Notes: generated from the letters alone by a model not told the origin. Shown: positions 1 through 8,772, counted from the stretch's first letter. The stretch: 64,000 bases of DNA from an uncultured Eubacteriales bacterium (GCA_934402395.1 CAKRTQ010000013.1:6949-70948); one strand, 5' to 3'. Program-made: numbers and translations.

Positions 1-1066
1 GCAGCTTGCGGCAGTGCGAGGGCTTTGCGGCGTGCAGAGATTCAAAAAACTGCACGTTGGTGGTCACGATAATGGGCTTGTCCCAGTTCTCGGCGGCAAG
101 CTCGGCGGGCGAGCGTTCGCCGGTCTCACGGCTGCCGCCGAGATCGGCAGTGCTGTAATGTCCGAGAACGTTGCGCTCTCCGAAAATATTCTCAAAAATG
201 CCGACTGTCTGGCGTATGATACTGACATAGGGGATAACATATATGATCCGCTTCATGCCGTGCGCACGCAGATGGTCGAGCGCAAACGCCATTGACGACA
301 GCGTTTTTCCGCCGCCGGTGGGAACGGTCAGCCTGAATATTCCCTTTTCGGATGCGGCGGCGCACCGGCAGTCGGCAAGTATTTTTGCGCGGTTTTCGTT
401 CAGCCTGCCGCTTTTGCCCGAAAAGCGTTCCATATAGCGTTCAAACCGATCACGCAGTGTGTCAAACGACTCTCCGCCGTCGCGCGCAGCGGTTCCGCCG
501 GACATAAAAGCCTCCGTGTCAAGAAAATCCGCGTCCACAAGCGATGAAAACAGCATTCTGCCGAGAAACTGATAGCTGTACCAGTCATATTGCTTCGGCA
601 GAAAAGCTGCGGGCAGCTCGCGCACGGCAGGCGGCTCGCCAAGCTCGGCGCGGTATGCGCCGAAATCGCAGCCCAGCGCCGCACGGCGTTTTATTTTTGC
701 CGTAAACGTGTCGCTATCCTCCGTGTCGCTCCCGGTGCCCTTGTCCGGCAGCCCCGCATGATGCCCAGCTATCGCATACGCAAGCAGCATATCGGCATAG
801 TTGCGGCATTTTCTCGATCTTTCAAAAAACAGCGACATTCCGGCGGACGAGTGCTCGTATGCCTCGCGGCTGCCGGCGAGCCGGGCCTGGAATGCGGGCG
901 CATATTTGCCTACATCGTGAAACATTCCCGCCGCACGCGCAGCGTCGCCAAAGCCGAAGACCTCAGCCGCACCGGCAGCCCGTTCAGTCGTCCCCGCAGC
1001 GTGCTCCGCTATCGTTTGCATGCGTCCATCATCTGATCTGTGTGCGTAACATTTGTGCATATCCAT
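1..1066 (-). CDS. cas3: CRISPR-associated helicase/nuclease Cas3, 5' part only
   Basis: About 355 N-terminal residues are visible; the gene runs off the left edge. Cas3 is the nuclease-helicase that Cascade recruits to degrade target DNA in type I CRISPR systems. An N-terminal HD nuclease domain is seen: H22, the H50-D51 pair in FHDVGK, H72, and H102-H103 in GHHAG. It is followed by the start of the helicase, with Walker A PTGGGKT at about residues 249-255 and a VIPYVSI stretch at about 278. Start: ATG at 1066 with GGGAG five bases upstream; an in-frame ATG six bases further in is the alternative. The HD-helicase fusion and N-terminal style resemble type I-C/I-B proteins, but the subtype cannot be fixed because cas5/7/8 and the array, if present, lie outside the window. 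Confidence 0.88.
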   Translation of the reverse strand, partial: MDMHKCYAHRSDDGRMQTIAEHAAGTTERAAGAAEVFGFGDAARAAGMFHDVGKYAPAFQARLAGSREAYEHSSAGMSLFFERSRKCRNYADMLLAYAIAGHHAGLPDKGTGSDTEDSDTFTAKIKRRAALGCDFGAYRAELGEPPAVRELPAAFLPKQYDWYSYQFLGRMLFSSLVDADFLDTEAFMSGGTAARDGGESFDTLRDRFERYMERFSGKSGRLNENRAKILADCRCAAASEKGIFRLTVPTGGGKTLSSMAFALDHLRAHGMKRIIYVIPYVSIIRQTVGIFENIFGERNVLGHYSTADLGGSRETGERSPAELAAENWDKPIIVTTNVQFFESLHAAKPSHCRKL

Positions 1067-1247
1067 AATGACTCCCGAATTATAAATGTGTGTGCATAAA
1101 ATACAAATCATTCGCATGTATGGTCGTATTATCCAAATGCATTATACCATATAATTGCGGAAAGTGCAATAGATTTTGCAAAATGATTCGCCTTTAGTCA
1201 CAATTTTTTGTGCAAAAACGACAAAATACCGGCGGCATGAAAAAAGG
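1067..1247. other. AT-rich leader between cas3 and a structured repeat region
   Basis: No gene is visible here. The stretch upstream of cas3 is markedly AT-rich compared with its surroundings. On the minus strand it carries TATAAT-like boxes (for example plus 1079-1084), but no convincing -35 box at standard spacing, so no promoter is claimed. No CRISPR-type short repeats are present. Confidence 0.4.
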
Positions 1248-1448
1248 GGGGTGTTAAAAACTCAATGTTTTTAACACCCCATCAAAAATGACGGTCGGGA
1301 CTCCGGCATTTTTGATGCGACCTTGGTCGTTTTTGCCCCTCGGACCATTGTTTTTTAACTTTCTTGGCGGCAAAACGGCGGCGTTCAACCGCCGAGAACA
1401 AGTCGGCGGGGCTGATAAAAAACTCAAAATGAGTTTTTTATCAGCCCC
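1248..1448. repeat. Structured element of four stem-loops, flanked by long hairpins
   Basis: About 200 bases hold four stem-loops in a row. These are a 14-bp perfect stem (1248-1261/1267-1280), a 10-bp perfect stem (1281-1290/1307-1316), a GC-rich 10-bp stem with one G-U pair (1361-1370/1389-1398), and a 19-bp perfect stem (1408-1426/1430-1448). The outer stems share the TTAAAAA-CTCA/TGAG-TTTTTAA design of the hairpin at 5028-5074, suggesting a dispersed repeat or duplicated terminator. A 65-codon open frame on the minus strand is basic and low in information and is not called. The 1408-1448 hairpin is also the natural terminator for the phosphoesterase gene ending at 1454. Confidence 0.6.
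1408..1448 (-). terminator. Terminator hairpin after the phosphoesterase gene
   Basis: A 19-bp perfect stem with a 3-nt loop lies five bases beyond the stop of the minus-strand gene at 1454. The A/T-rich inner part gives U-runs on either strand. Confidence 0.6.
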
Positions 1449-1453
1449 CAAAA

Positions 1454-2176
1454 TTATATTTCCGTAATTGTATACGAATTCTCCTCACCCTCGCACATTG
1501 CCGCAAGAGTCACATATTCTATTCCGTTTACAGTCCGCAGATCGCCCTTATGATAATGTCCCTGAAAAACACGCCTCACCTTGCCAGAGCTCTCAAGTAT
1601 CTCCCTGATTTCGCGCGAATTTTCAATATTGTAACGTTCATCGTCACATCCGTCAAGCCGTTGGTGGATAAACACCGTCGCTTCGCCGACATCGCTCCGC
1701 GCAAGCTCGCGGCGAAGTCTTTCAACATCCTCCTGCGGCAGAGAGCTGTCGGTCCAGTCAACGGCGTGCGGCAGATACCGCCTGCCGTCCGCACGGAAGT
1801 TGGCGTCAAGAAATATCATCACCCTGCCCTCTCCCGCAGGTGCCGAAAACGGCGGCTCGGCAAGTCCGCTTATCGCGTAAAAATCGTGCGCGGTGAAATT
1901 GTCGCAGTCGTGATTTCCGCGCAGACAATACACCGGCAGACGGAACGATGTGATGAGCCTGCCCACCCGCTCAAGCTCGGCGCGGTCGGAGCTGCGGTCG
2001 CGGCAGGCATCGACAAGATCGCCGAGGATTACCGCGGCGTCAGCCCCGGCAGCGGCAAACGCCCGCATTGCCTCGCCTATCTTGCGGTACGAAAGTGACG
2101 GGCGGCGAGTGCGGCAGGATATCTCGCGGTCCGAATAGTGGCTGTCGGCAAAAAGCCCGAGCCTCAGCGCAGCCAT
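1454..2176 (-). CDS. Calcineurin-like metallophosphoesterase
   Basis: A 240-residue cytosolic enzyme of the calcineurin-like phosphoesterase superfamily. All metal-binding blocks are visible in order: D-x-H in LFADSHYSD near residue 10, GDLVDA, GNHDCDN, the H in FIHQ, and GHYHKGD near the C-terminus. No signal peptide is present. Start chosen at ATG 2176, one base after the stop of the upstream alpha-galactosidase, with AGGTG seven bases upstream; longer in-frame starts would run into that gene. The pair forms a two-gene operon. The substrate is unknown; relatives act on cyclic nucleotides or phosphodiesters, so a specific function is not claimed. Confidence 0.82.
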   Translation of the reverse strand: MAALRLGLFADSHYSDREISCRTRRPSLSYRKIGEAMRAFAAAGADAAVILGDLVDACRDRSSDRAELERVGRLITSFRLPVYCLRGNHDCDNFTAHDFYAISGLAEPPFSAPAGEGRVMIFLDANFRADGRRYLPHAVDWTDSSLPQEDVERLRRELARSDVGEATVFIHQRLDGCDDERYNIENSREIREILESSGKVRRVFQGHYHKGDLRTVNGIEYVTLAAMCEGEENSYTITEI

Positions 2177-2177
2177 A

Positions 2178-3905
2178 TCAGTGCACCTCAAGCATTCCGC
2201 CCGCAGGAACGGAGAACACACAGACTCCCCCGGCGGTCAGCTTCGCATCGGCTTCGGATATCACACTGCCGTTGTAGCCTCGCACGGTAACGCGGCAGCC
2301 GCGCGGGTTACCGCCGCCGAGAAGACATATTTTGTCGCCGCCCGTCGCGTTGCAGACATAAAGCGCACCCTGCGCGGGTAAAACAGCCGTCGGGTCGGTA
2401 TAGGCAATGACAATGCGTTCATTCTCCCCCGTCATTCGCACACTGCTGTACAGCGCCTCGGGATGATCTCCTTCAAGCCTGCCGCGCAGAAGCGTTGCGC
2501 GGTGTCCGCGCCAGAATGACAGCCAGAACGCAAGGACCTCACGTTGCGCCTCCGGTATTTCGTCAAGCAGAACGGATATCTGCGGCACAGTGGGCAGCAC
2601 CGTGATCATCTGGTACGCCACCGCCTCCGGCGTGTCGTTGGGATGCCACATAAGCATATCCGAATGTACCGGCACCTCCCCGAGGATATATCTCATATCA
2701 ACCCCGAACACGCGATTGCGCAGCGGATCGTCCGGGCAGTCGCCTACGCGGAACATATTGCCGTACCTTCGCACAGCAGGTCCGAAGTAGGTCTGGCGGA
2801 ATTCTATCAGTGCATCGGGTCTGATCCTGCAAAGAGCCTCCGAAATATCCGAGAGTAGTCTGTCAACGCCCTCTTCGAGCGATTCGGTATCGCGGAGCGG
2901 GTCGGTCGCGGGGTCGTCGGTCCTGAAGCGGTCGATAAAATCCAGCTTCAGACCGTCAAGATCCCACTCGCGCATGGCATCGGAATAGATCCCGGTAAGA
3001 TATTCGCGCACCTCGGGATAACGCGGGTCGAGCGTTTCGTAATTCCGTCCCGCCGCGCCGAGCGTCATGCCCGCAAACCGCTCGTATGCCTTTGAGAACT
3101 TCCCCACAAACGGCACCGAATACCATATCATGAGCTTCATTCCGATCTCATGTACGGCGTCGGCAAGCGCACGCATGGACGGTATTTTGGTCTGCGCAGG
3201 CTCCCAGTCGCCGCAATATGCGTAGCCGCGCGAATTGTTGTCGGTCTGCCAGCCGTCGTCAACGATAACGGTCTCCATACCGAGCTCCTTTGCGAGCCGG
3301 CACTGCTTCAGTATCGCCTCCGGCTCCACCTGCTGATGGAAGGAATACCAGCAGGAATATACCGCATCCCTTGCCCCGTCCGGCACGTGAGCGTACGGAT
3401 ATCCGGCAGCGACCCAGAAGCGGTCTGCGTCCCGCAGGGCATCCTCATACCGGACGGCACGGCGGTCAAGCCGCACCGATGCGCGGTATGACCCGACAGC
3501 CCCTGTCGGCTGCGTGAAAAATGAGACCGTGCAGTCAATGCAGGCAGTCTCCTCGACAAGACCGCCGGATATCTCGGTCGGGGTCATTGCATCGGAGACC
3601 GTGACGGTAAGACGGTTTTCGCCCGAAGCCGAGATCCACGCCATAACGGGAGCGCAGGATGCAAGCTGCGAGGGTGCGCGTCTCTTTCTCCAGTTCGGAC
3701 CGAGCGTGCGGTCAAAATCCGGCTTTGCGCGCCATGTGGAAAGCATATCGCAGCAGGGCTCGCTCCAGCGTATGCCGATCGGCTGAGGCGCCGTAGGCGT
3801 ATCAAAGGACACCGCAAGCTCAAGCACGGTTACGCCGTCGCGGTCGTACGTCACGTCAAGCGTGACCGAGGCTCCGTCGTTTTTATTTTCAATCGTGTAG
3901 TTCAT
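2178..3905 (-). CDS. Alpha-galactosidase-like glycoside hydrolase (GH36 type)
   Basis: About 575 residues with a beta-sandwich-like N-terminal part and a TIM-barrel core. Family motifs seen are VIVDDGWQ, the metal-independent nucleophile block LDGLKLDFID, and an acid/base candidate in RVGDCPDD. GH36 enzymes release alpha-linked galactose from oligosaccharides such as raffinose or melibiose. No signal peptide is visible, so imported sugars are the likely substrate, but no sugar transporter adjoins. Start chosen at ATG 3905 with GGAG nine bases upstream; an ATG at 3920 is possible. A good promoter precedes it and the phosphoesterase follows one base later. Exact linkage specificity is inferred from the family only. 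Confidence 0.82.
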   Translation of the reverse strand: MNYTIENKNDGASVTLDVTYDRDGVTVLELAVSFDTPTAPQPIGIRWSEPCCDMLSTWRAKPDFDRTLGPNWRKRRAPSQLASCAPVMAWISASGENRLTVTVSDAMTPTEISGGLVEETACIDCTVSFFTQPTGAVGSYRASVRLDRRAVRYEDALRDADRFWVAAGYPYAHVPDGARDAVYSCWYSFHQQVEPEAILKQCRLAKELGMETVIVDDGWQTDNNSRGYAYCGDWEPAQTKIPSMRALADAVHEIGMKLMIWYSVPFVGKFSKAYERFAGMTLGAAGRNYETLDPRYPEVREYLTGIYSDAMREWDLDGLKLDFIDRFRTDDPATDPLRDTESLEEGVDRLLSDISEALCRIRPDALIEFRQTYFGPAVRRYGNMFRVGDCPDDPLRNRVFGVDMRYILGEVPVHSDMLMWHPNDTPEAVAYQMITVLPTVPQISVLLDEIPEAQREVLAFWLSFWRGHRATLLRGRLEGDHPEALYSSVRMTGENERIVIAYTDPTAVLPAQGALYVCNATGGDKICLLGGGNPRGCRVTVRGYNGSVISEADAKLTAGGVCVFSVPAGGMLEVH

Positions 3906-3946
3906 AATGATCGTCTCCATTTCCGGGTATGTGTCTTTACGTAAAA

Positions 3947-3975
3947 AGTATATCACAGTTTTTCCGCTGTTTCAA
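3947..3975 (-). promoter_or_regulatory. Sigma-A promoter of the alpha-galactosidase operon
   Basis: Read on the minus strand: TTGAAA (3975-3970), 17-nt spacer, TATACT (3952-3947), about 40 bases before the chosen start. Confidence 0.7.
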
Positions 3976-4019
3976 GGTGCAAAACTGCGATTTTTGCGGT
4001 ATATTTTATCTAAAAAGGG

Positions 4020-4047
4020 TTGAAAAAGCGGCAAAATGTGATATACT
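4020..4047 (+). promoter_or_regulatory. Sigma-A promoter of the DMT transporter
   Basis: TTGAAA (4020-4025), 16-nt spacer, TATACT (4042-4047), followed by a GAGGTG ribosome site before ATG 4075. Confidence 0.65.
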
Positions 4048-4074
4048 GAATTGTATTTATCGTAGAGGTGGACT

Positions 4075-4998
4075 ATGAATTATTTTCTTTTGTGTATTAT
4101 GGTGCTCTGCTACGCGCTGCAGGCGCTTACAAGCAAGCTTTACGCCGCAAACTGCGAGGGAAAAAGCGATGATACCTCGCTCCGTTTTGCGGTGATATTC
4201 GGTACATTCATCGGCGCGGCAACGCTCGTCGAAGGATGGCTCGGTGCCGGCGCGGTCACATTTGCGCCGTCGCGCGGGACTGTCATTTACGCCCTTTGCA
4301 ACGCCGTGTTTCTGGTGGTTTATCACCTTTCGCAGATCGGCGCGACTGCGCGTGGATCGTACGCCATAGCCAACATATGCATGCTGTTCGGCGGAATACT
4401 GATCCCCATGGCAGTGTCGATGCTGAAGCTGGGGCAGCGGCTGAATGTTACCCAGACCGCCGCAGTTGTGCTTATGTGCATCGCGTTTTTGCTCATAAAC
4501 TGCCGCACCGGCTCCGAAAAAGAGAAAAAAGCCGAAAAAAATAAAGCCACGGTCGGCTTTTGGGCGTATTGTATTATGCTCGCGCTCTCAAACGGCGCGT
4601 TCGGCTCGGCACTTGCGCTTCAGGCGGACTATGCCCCCGCCGAGCGGACCGAAATGCTGACCGTAAGCTACTTTGCCTCGGCGGTGCTGGCGGCAGCGGT
4701 GATCGCACTCCGCCGCGCAGCTCACCGTGACAGCGCGGGCGGTAAAAAGACCTTTCGCATGACCCGCCGCGCCGTATTTTTTGCGGTCGGATGCTGCATT
4801 GTCGCAACGGTGGCGGTAAATATTCTCTCATATCTTCTGTCGGTAATGAACGTTACTGTGGTTAACACCGTTGACAACGGCGGCGTGTTGCTGCTTTCAT
4901 CACTGTTCGGCGCGCTGATTTTCGGCGAAAAGCCGGGCCGGATCCGCCTTTTGGGGCTTGCCGCCGCGTTTGTAAGCATTGTTCTGCTGAGCTGCTGA
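4075..4998 (+). CDS. DMT/EamA-superfamily membrane transporter
   Basis: 307 residues with roughly ten hydrophobic segments in two halves, separated by a short charged loop (SEKEKKAEKNK near residue 145) at the usual domain junction. This is the layout of drug/metabolite transporter (EamA) proteins of the cytoplasmic membrane. The last segments (GGVLLLSSLFGALIFGEKPG) fit the family's C-terminal repeat. It has its own promoter and ends at a strong bidirectional hairpin, so it appears monocistronic. Substrate is unknown; no neighbouring pathway points to one. Confidence 0.75.
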   Translation: MNYFLLCIMVLCYALQALTSKLYAANCEGKSDDTSLRFAVIFGTFIGAATLVEGWLGAGAVTFAPSRGTVIYALCNAVFLVVYHLSQIGATARGSYAIANICMLFGGILIPMAVSMLKLGQRLNVTQTAAVVLMCIAFLLINCRTGSEKEKKAEKNKATVGFWAYCIMLALSNGAFGSALALQADYAPAERTEMLTVSYFASAVLAAAVIALRRAAHRDSAGGKKTFRMTRRAVFFAVGCCIVATVAVNILSYLLSVMNVTVVNTVDNGGVLLLSSLFGALIFGEKPGRIRLLGLAAAFVSIVLLSC

Positions 4999-5027
4999 AG
5001 AAGCTATTCCCCTTCCCGGCGGAAAAT

Positions 5028-5074
5028 AATTCGGGTGTTAAAAAACTCATTTTGAGTTTTTTAACACCCGAATT
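5028..5074. terminator. Bidirectional terminator between convergent genes
   Basis: A perfect 22-bp stem (5028-5049/5053-5074) with a TTT loop lies between the transporter stop (4998) and the convergent dehydrogenase stop (5078). Its A/T-rich inner stem closely matches the hairpins at 1248-1280 and 1408-1448. Confidence 0.85.
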
Positions 5075-5077
5075 TAT

Positions 5078-5872
5078 TCAGAACTTCTGCTGGCGGCACC
5101 AGATAGCCATTACCAGCTTATGCGGCAAAAGCTTTGTCAGGCGCACCTGCGCACGTATAGCCGCGCCGCAGACCGACACGTCCTTGCCGCGCGCCATATC
5201 GCGCATGGCGCGGGAGACCACCTGCTCGGCAGAATAAAAACGGTTATAGTATTTGATGGTATCGTCACGCACAGCGGTATCAAAGAATTCGGTCTTTACC
5301 CATCCGGGGCAGACCGCCATGGCGCGTATGCCGCGCCCGCTTTTGCGAAGCTCAACATTCAGCGCACGCGTGAAGCTGAGAACGAACGCCTTTGTGGCGG
5401 CATAAACATTGATAAGCGGGACCGGCTGGAACGCCGACAGCGAACCGAGCTCAAATATCTCCGCGCCCGCGCACATATATGGGAGAGTGTGATACGTCAT
5501 TGCCACAAGTGCCTTTGCGTTGAGATCGACCATAGCAAGCTGACGGTCAAGCTCGATGTCCTCAAACCTGCCGAAAAGACCAAACCCCGCCGCGTTGACA
5601 AGCACGCGGACATCCGGTTTTTCCGCTTCAAGCAGCGCGGCGTATTCGTCGGTCCCCATGCTGCCGGAAAGATCGATCGGTATCGCCCGCGCGTGTGTCC
5701 CGAGCTCGGAGGCAAGCTCCTCAAGGCGCTCGCGGCGGCGCGCGATCAGCCATATCTCGTCAAGCTTTCCCTTGTATTTTTCATCTATCCGACGCGCAAA
5801 TTCGCGTCCCATGCCCGATGATGCACCTGTTATAACCGCGATCTTCTTCGATCTTTCCATTTTCTTTTTCAT
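5078..5872 (-). CDS. Short-chain dehydrogenase/reductase (SDR)
   Basis: 264 residues of the classical SDR family: NAD(P)-binding TGASSGMG near residue 14, NAAG at about 92, and catalytic Y-x-x-x-K as YAATK following a serine. ARRRERL after beta-2 suggests NADP preference. Start at ATG 5872 lies right after the PFK stop, but its GAAAGG touches the ATG; ATG 5860 (MERSKK) has a 12-nt spacing and is an alternative. Co-transcribed with the PPi-PFK upstream. Substrate is not predictable from sequence. Confidence 0.82.
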   Translation of the reverse strand: MKKKMERSKKIAVITGASSGMGREFARRIDEKYKGKLDEIWLIARRRERLEELASELGTHARAIPIDLSGSMGTDEYAALLEAEKPDVRVLVNAAGFGLFGRFEDIELDRQLAMVDLNAKALVAMTYHTLPYMCAGAEIFELGSLSAFQPVPLINVYAATKAFVLSFTRALNVELRKSGRGIRAMAVCPGWVKTEFFDTAVRDDTIKYYNRFYSAEQVVSRAMRDMARGKDVSVCGAAIRAQVRLTKLLPHKLVMAIWCRQQKF

Positions 5873-5876
5873 CCTT

Positions 5877-7118
5877 TCAGATCACAACGTAATCGGGAAT
5901 ACCGTCCCGGTACTCCGGGTATGCCTCGCCGCCGATAAGCGGCAGAATGTAGCGGCAGCATTCGTCTGTCACATCGTCGCCGGCTGCGTTTATGAACTCC
6001 GCCGGCACGCTCTTTATCTTGTTTGCGATCTCCGACACATCGGAATGCGAAACCGTAAAGCCGTAGTGTCCGTTCTCCCCGGTGCGGAGGATAGTCATCA
6101 TTTCGCGGCTCACGCCCTCGCGCGCGGCTGCAACGGCGGCTTTGCCGACGGCAACGGATTCGGCAAGATCCTGCGCCGAGGCGATATGCCCCGCGCACCT
6201 CTGCGGCAGATTCAGCTCGACCGAGCGGACCTTACACCCTATCTCGGCGCGCACTGCAAGCTCAAGCGCTTTTCCCGTCCCCGAGAGCTGCTTATGACCG
6301 AAAACATCGGTCGTTCCTACGTCCACGCCCTCGCATACATATCTTCCGTCTGCAAAGCGTATGCCCTCGGACACCGCAACGACGACGCCGGGATGCACGG
6401 CAAGTCTTTCCCTCAGGCGGGCAAAGAACGCTCCGAGGTCAAACGGGCGTTCAGGCAGGTAAACAAGGTCGGGAGCTATGCCGTTTACGACACGTCCGAC
6501 CGCTGCGGCTGCGGTAAGCCAGCCGGCATCGCGCCCCATTATCTCAACGATGGTGACCGCCGGAACGGTATAGACCGAGCAGTCGCGTATGATCTCCTGC
6601 ATGGTAACACCGATATATTTTGCTGCCGAGCCGTATCCCGGGGTATGATCGGTCACGACAAGGTCGTTGTCAATGGTCTTGGGAACGCCCATTATGCGCA
6701 TTTCATAGTCATGCGTGCGTGTGTACTCCGAAAGCTTGGCGGCAGTATCCATCGAATCGTTGCCGCCGATATAAAAAAAGTAGCGGATATCGTATTTTTT
6801 GAATATTGCGAGCAGCTTTTCGTACACGGCAGGATCATCGCCATGGCGCGGGAGTTTTTTTCGGCAGGAGCCGAGTGCGGCTGCCGGAGTATGCTCCAGG
6901 CGGCGCAGCTTTTCATCGGTATCAAACAGTGCGCCGAGGTCGACAAGACGTTCCTCAAGCAGACCCTCAACGCCGTTTCGCATACCGTAGATCTTGCCGG
7001 CGGTCCCGGCTGCTACGGCTTCGATCCCGCCGCGAATGACCCCGGTAAGCGTTGCGTTTATTGCGGCGGTCGGTCCGCCGGACTGTCCCACTACTATGTT
7101 TCCGTAAAGTTCCTTCAT
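5877..7118 (-). CDS. pfp: 6-phosphofructokinase, pyrophosphate-type
   Basis: 413 residues. It phosphorylates fructose 6-phosphate in glycolysis. The nucleotide/phosphate loop reads GQSGGPT, the next motif is GGNDSMDT, and the active-site block is PKTIDNDL. The Lys before TIDND, where ATP enzymes have Gly, together with the non-GGDGS loop, is the known signature of reversible PPi-dependent enzymes; phosphate-donor choice is therefore inferred. Start taken at ATG 7118 with AGGA upstream; a TTG 21 bases earlier is less likely. It is the first gene of a pair with an SDR. The promoter region abuts a foldback repeat array beginning about 40 bases upstream. Confidence 0.85.
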   Translation of the reverse strand: MKELYGNIVVGQSGGPTAAINATLTGVIRGGIEAVAAGTAGKIYGMRNGVEGLLEERLVDLGALFDTDEKLRRLEHTPAAALGSCRKKLPRHGDDPAVYEKLLAIFKKYDIRYFFYIGGNDSMDTAAKLSEYTRTHDYEMRIMGVPKTIDNDLVVTDHTPGYGSAAKYIGVTMQEIIRDCSVYTVPAVTIVEIMGRDAGWLTAAAAVGRVVNGIAPDLVYLPERPFDLGAFFARLRERLAVHPGVVVAVSEGIRFADGRYVCEGVDVGTTDVFGHKQLSGTGKALELAVRAEIGCKVRSVELNLPQRCAGHIASAQDLAESVAVGKAAVAAAREGVSREMMTILRTGENGHYGFTVSHSDVSEIANKIKSVPAEFINAAGDDVTDECCRYILPLIGGEAYPEYRDGIPDYVVI

Positions 7119-7156
7119 TACATCCTGATCCTTTTTCAATTTCGTATTTTTTTGGT

Positions 7157-7985
7157 CTCGGGTGACGTTTCATCAGATTCTTATCTTCATACCCCGATGG
7201 TAGGCGGGGAATAAAGTTATATAGCTGCTTCGGTACGGTTACCCCGCCGCGTTTAGCCGTGCCGCAGCACGGCTAAACCAAAGAACAGAAAAAGCAGATC
7301 CGCATCGCCTGCCGCCGGGGGGTTACATCTGAACATGGACTGTTTTAAGCTCGGACGTTCCATCAGATTCTTGACTCCATGCGCCGATGGTCGGCGGGGA
7401 ATAAAGTTATATAGATGCTTCGGTACGGTTACCCCGCCGCATTTAGCCGTGCCGCAGCACGGCTAAACCAAAGAACAGAAAAAGCAGATCCGCATCGCCT
7501 GCCGCCGGGGGGTTACATCTGAACATGGACTGTTTTAAGCTCGGACGTTCCATCAGATTCTTGACTCCATGCGCCGATGGTCGGCGGGGAATAAAGTTAT
7601 ATAGATGCTTCGGTACGGTTACCCCGCCGCGTTTAGCCGTGCCGCAGCACGGCTAAACCAAAGAACAGAAGAAGCAGATCCGTATCCTCCTGACGCCGGG
7701 GTGTTACATCAGAACATGGACTGTTTTAAACTCGGACGTTCCATCAGATTCTTGACTTCATGCGCCGGTGTAACCATCCGGCGGCAGATAGATAGGCGGA
7801 AGATTCAGTGCAGCGCATATTACAGACTGCTTTTCCGCGCTGCGTTAAGCCGCAAACGGCTCAGCCTGAACAAAGCAGAATAATTGATAATATTTTGATG
7901 CAACTGAATGGGTATAGATAGATATGAATCTGCTCTTCTTCATTCTCGGGGTATGAAGTTAAAATCTGCACATACGCCACCCGAG
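7157..7985. repeat. Foldback repeat cluster A with three 190-bp tandem units
   Basis: The cluster is bounded by inverted ends: CTCGGGTGACGTTT at 7157 and its inverted variant ending at 7985. Both ends continue into CAGATT...CATACCCCGA, about 40 bases of imperfect terminal inverted repeat. Inside are three head-to-tail units starting at 7157, 7350 and 7540 (193, 190 and 191 bp), plus a partial fourth at 7731. Each full unit contains a stem GTTTAGCCGTGC/GCACGGCTAAAC with CGCA loop (7251-7278, and near 7441 and 7631; the second copy has one end mismatch). Units 2 and 3 are almost identical by eye. No convincing gene is present. It separates ymdB (stop at 7987) from the PFK gene. Confidence 0.85.
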
Positions 7986-7986
7986 C

Positions 7987-8772
7987 TCAAAAAACAACGC
8001 GGGAGATTGAGGCGGCGCGGGGATGCGGGGATGCGGTGTCGATATCAACAATTATCCCCGACGCGCCGACCCTGCCGTTTGCCATGCTGAATCTTTGCGG
8101 CATCTGGCTGACAAAGCGTCGTATTATCACCTCGGCATCAACACCGAGAATGCCGTTTTGCGGTCCTGTCATGCCTATATCGGTGATATAAGCGGTACCG
8201 CCGGGCAAAATGCGCTCATCGGCAGTGGGAACATGAGTATGCGTTCCCCAGACCGCAGCCGCTCTGCCGTCAAGGTAATATCCCATTGCTATTTTTTCGG
8301 AGGTCGCCTCGGCGTGAAAATCAAGAACGGCAATATCATATTTGCCCGATTCGCGTGCAAAAATGGCGTCCGCCGCCGCAAACGGCGAAAAAAGAGCCTC
8401 GTTCATAGACACATTTCCCTGCAGATTCATGCAGAGAACGCGCACGCCGCACGCATTTACGACCACCGAGCCGCTGCCCGGAGCGGCGGGCGGAAAATTA
8501 TCCGGCCGCAAGAGACACGGCGTATCATCGTAAAGAGTGTAAACATCGCGCCGCCCGAAGGCATGATTGCCTGTGGTTATGACATCGGCACCGGCTTCAA
8601 AAAGAGCCTTGACGTCACGCGCGGAAATACCGTGTATATCCGCAGCATTCTCACCGTTGACTATCACAAGACCGGCATCAAGCGATGCCGCCTTACCGCG
8701 CAGATTTTTTCTTAAATATTCGACACCGGCGCTTCCGCAAACGTCGCCGATCGCCAGAATACGCAGGCTCAT
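7987..8772 (-). CDS. ymdB: TIGR00282-type metallophosphoesterase (YmdB family)
   Basis: 261 residues. This family of Bacillus/Clostridia phosphodiesterases hydrolyses 2',3'-cyclic nucleotides and influences biofilm and sporulation decisions in B. subtilis. Motifs seen are IGDVCGSAG at the N-terminus, VNGENAAD, TTGNHAF, FHAEATSEK, and the C-terminal GTHTHVPTAD with YITDIGMTGP. ATG 8772 overlaps the stop of the upstream ECF gene by four bases, so it is the last gene of the long operon. Its stop TGA is followed by G and then the inverted CTCGGGTG end of repeat cluster A, so the gene end and repeat edge nearly coincide. Confidence 0.88.
   Translation of the reverse strand: MSLRILAIGDVCGSAGVEYLRKNLRGKAASLDAGLVIVNGENAADIHGISARDVKALFEAGADVITTGNHAFGRRDVYTLYDDTPCLLRPDNFPPAAPGSGSVVVNACGVRVLCMNLQGNVSMNEALFSPFAAADAIFARESGKYDIAVLDFHAEATSEKIAMGYYLDGRAAAVWGTHTHVPTADERILPGGTAYITDIGMTGPQNGILGVDAEVIIRRFVSQMPQRFSMANGRVGASGIIVDIDTASPHPRAASISRVVF

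Noticed and set aside
1254..1451. A 65-codon minus-strand frame between cas3 and the phosphoesterase
   Set aside because: It is composed of hairpin arms and repeats, with no ribosome site.
5556..7214. A 552-codon plus-strand frame opposite the SDR and PFK genes
   Set aside because: No recognisable domain; both genes on the other strand carry full motifs. Its end merely reads into repeat A.
7157..7985. Possible CRISPR array near the cas3 end of the window
   Set aside because: Units are 190 bp and contiguous with no unique spacers, and they share sequence with repeats at many other loci.
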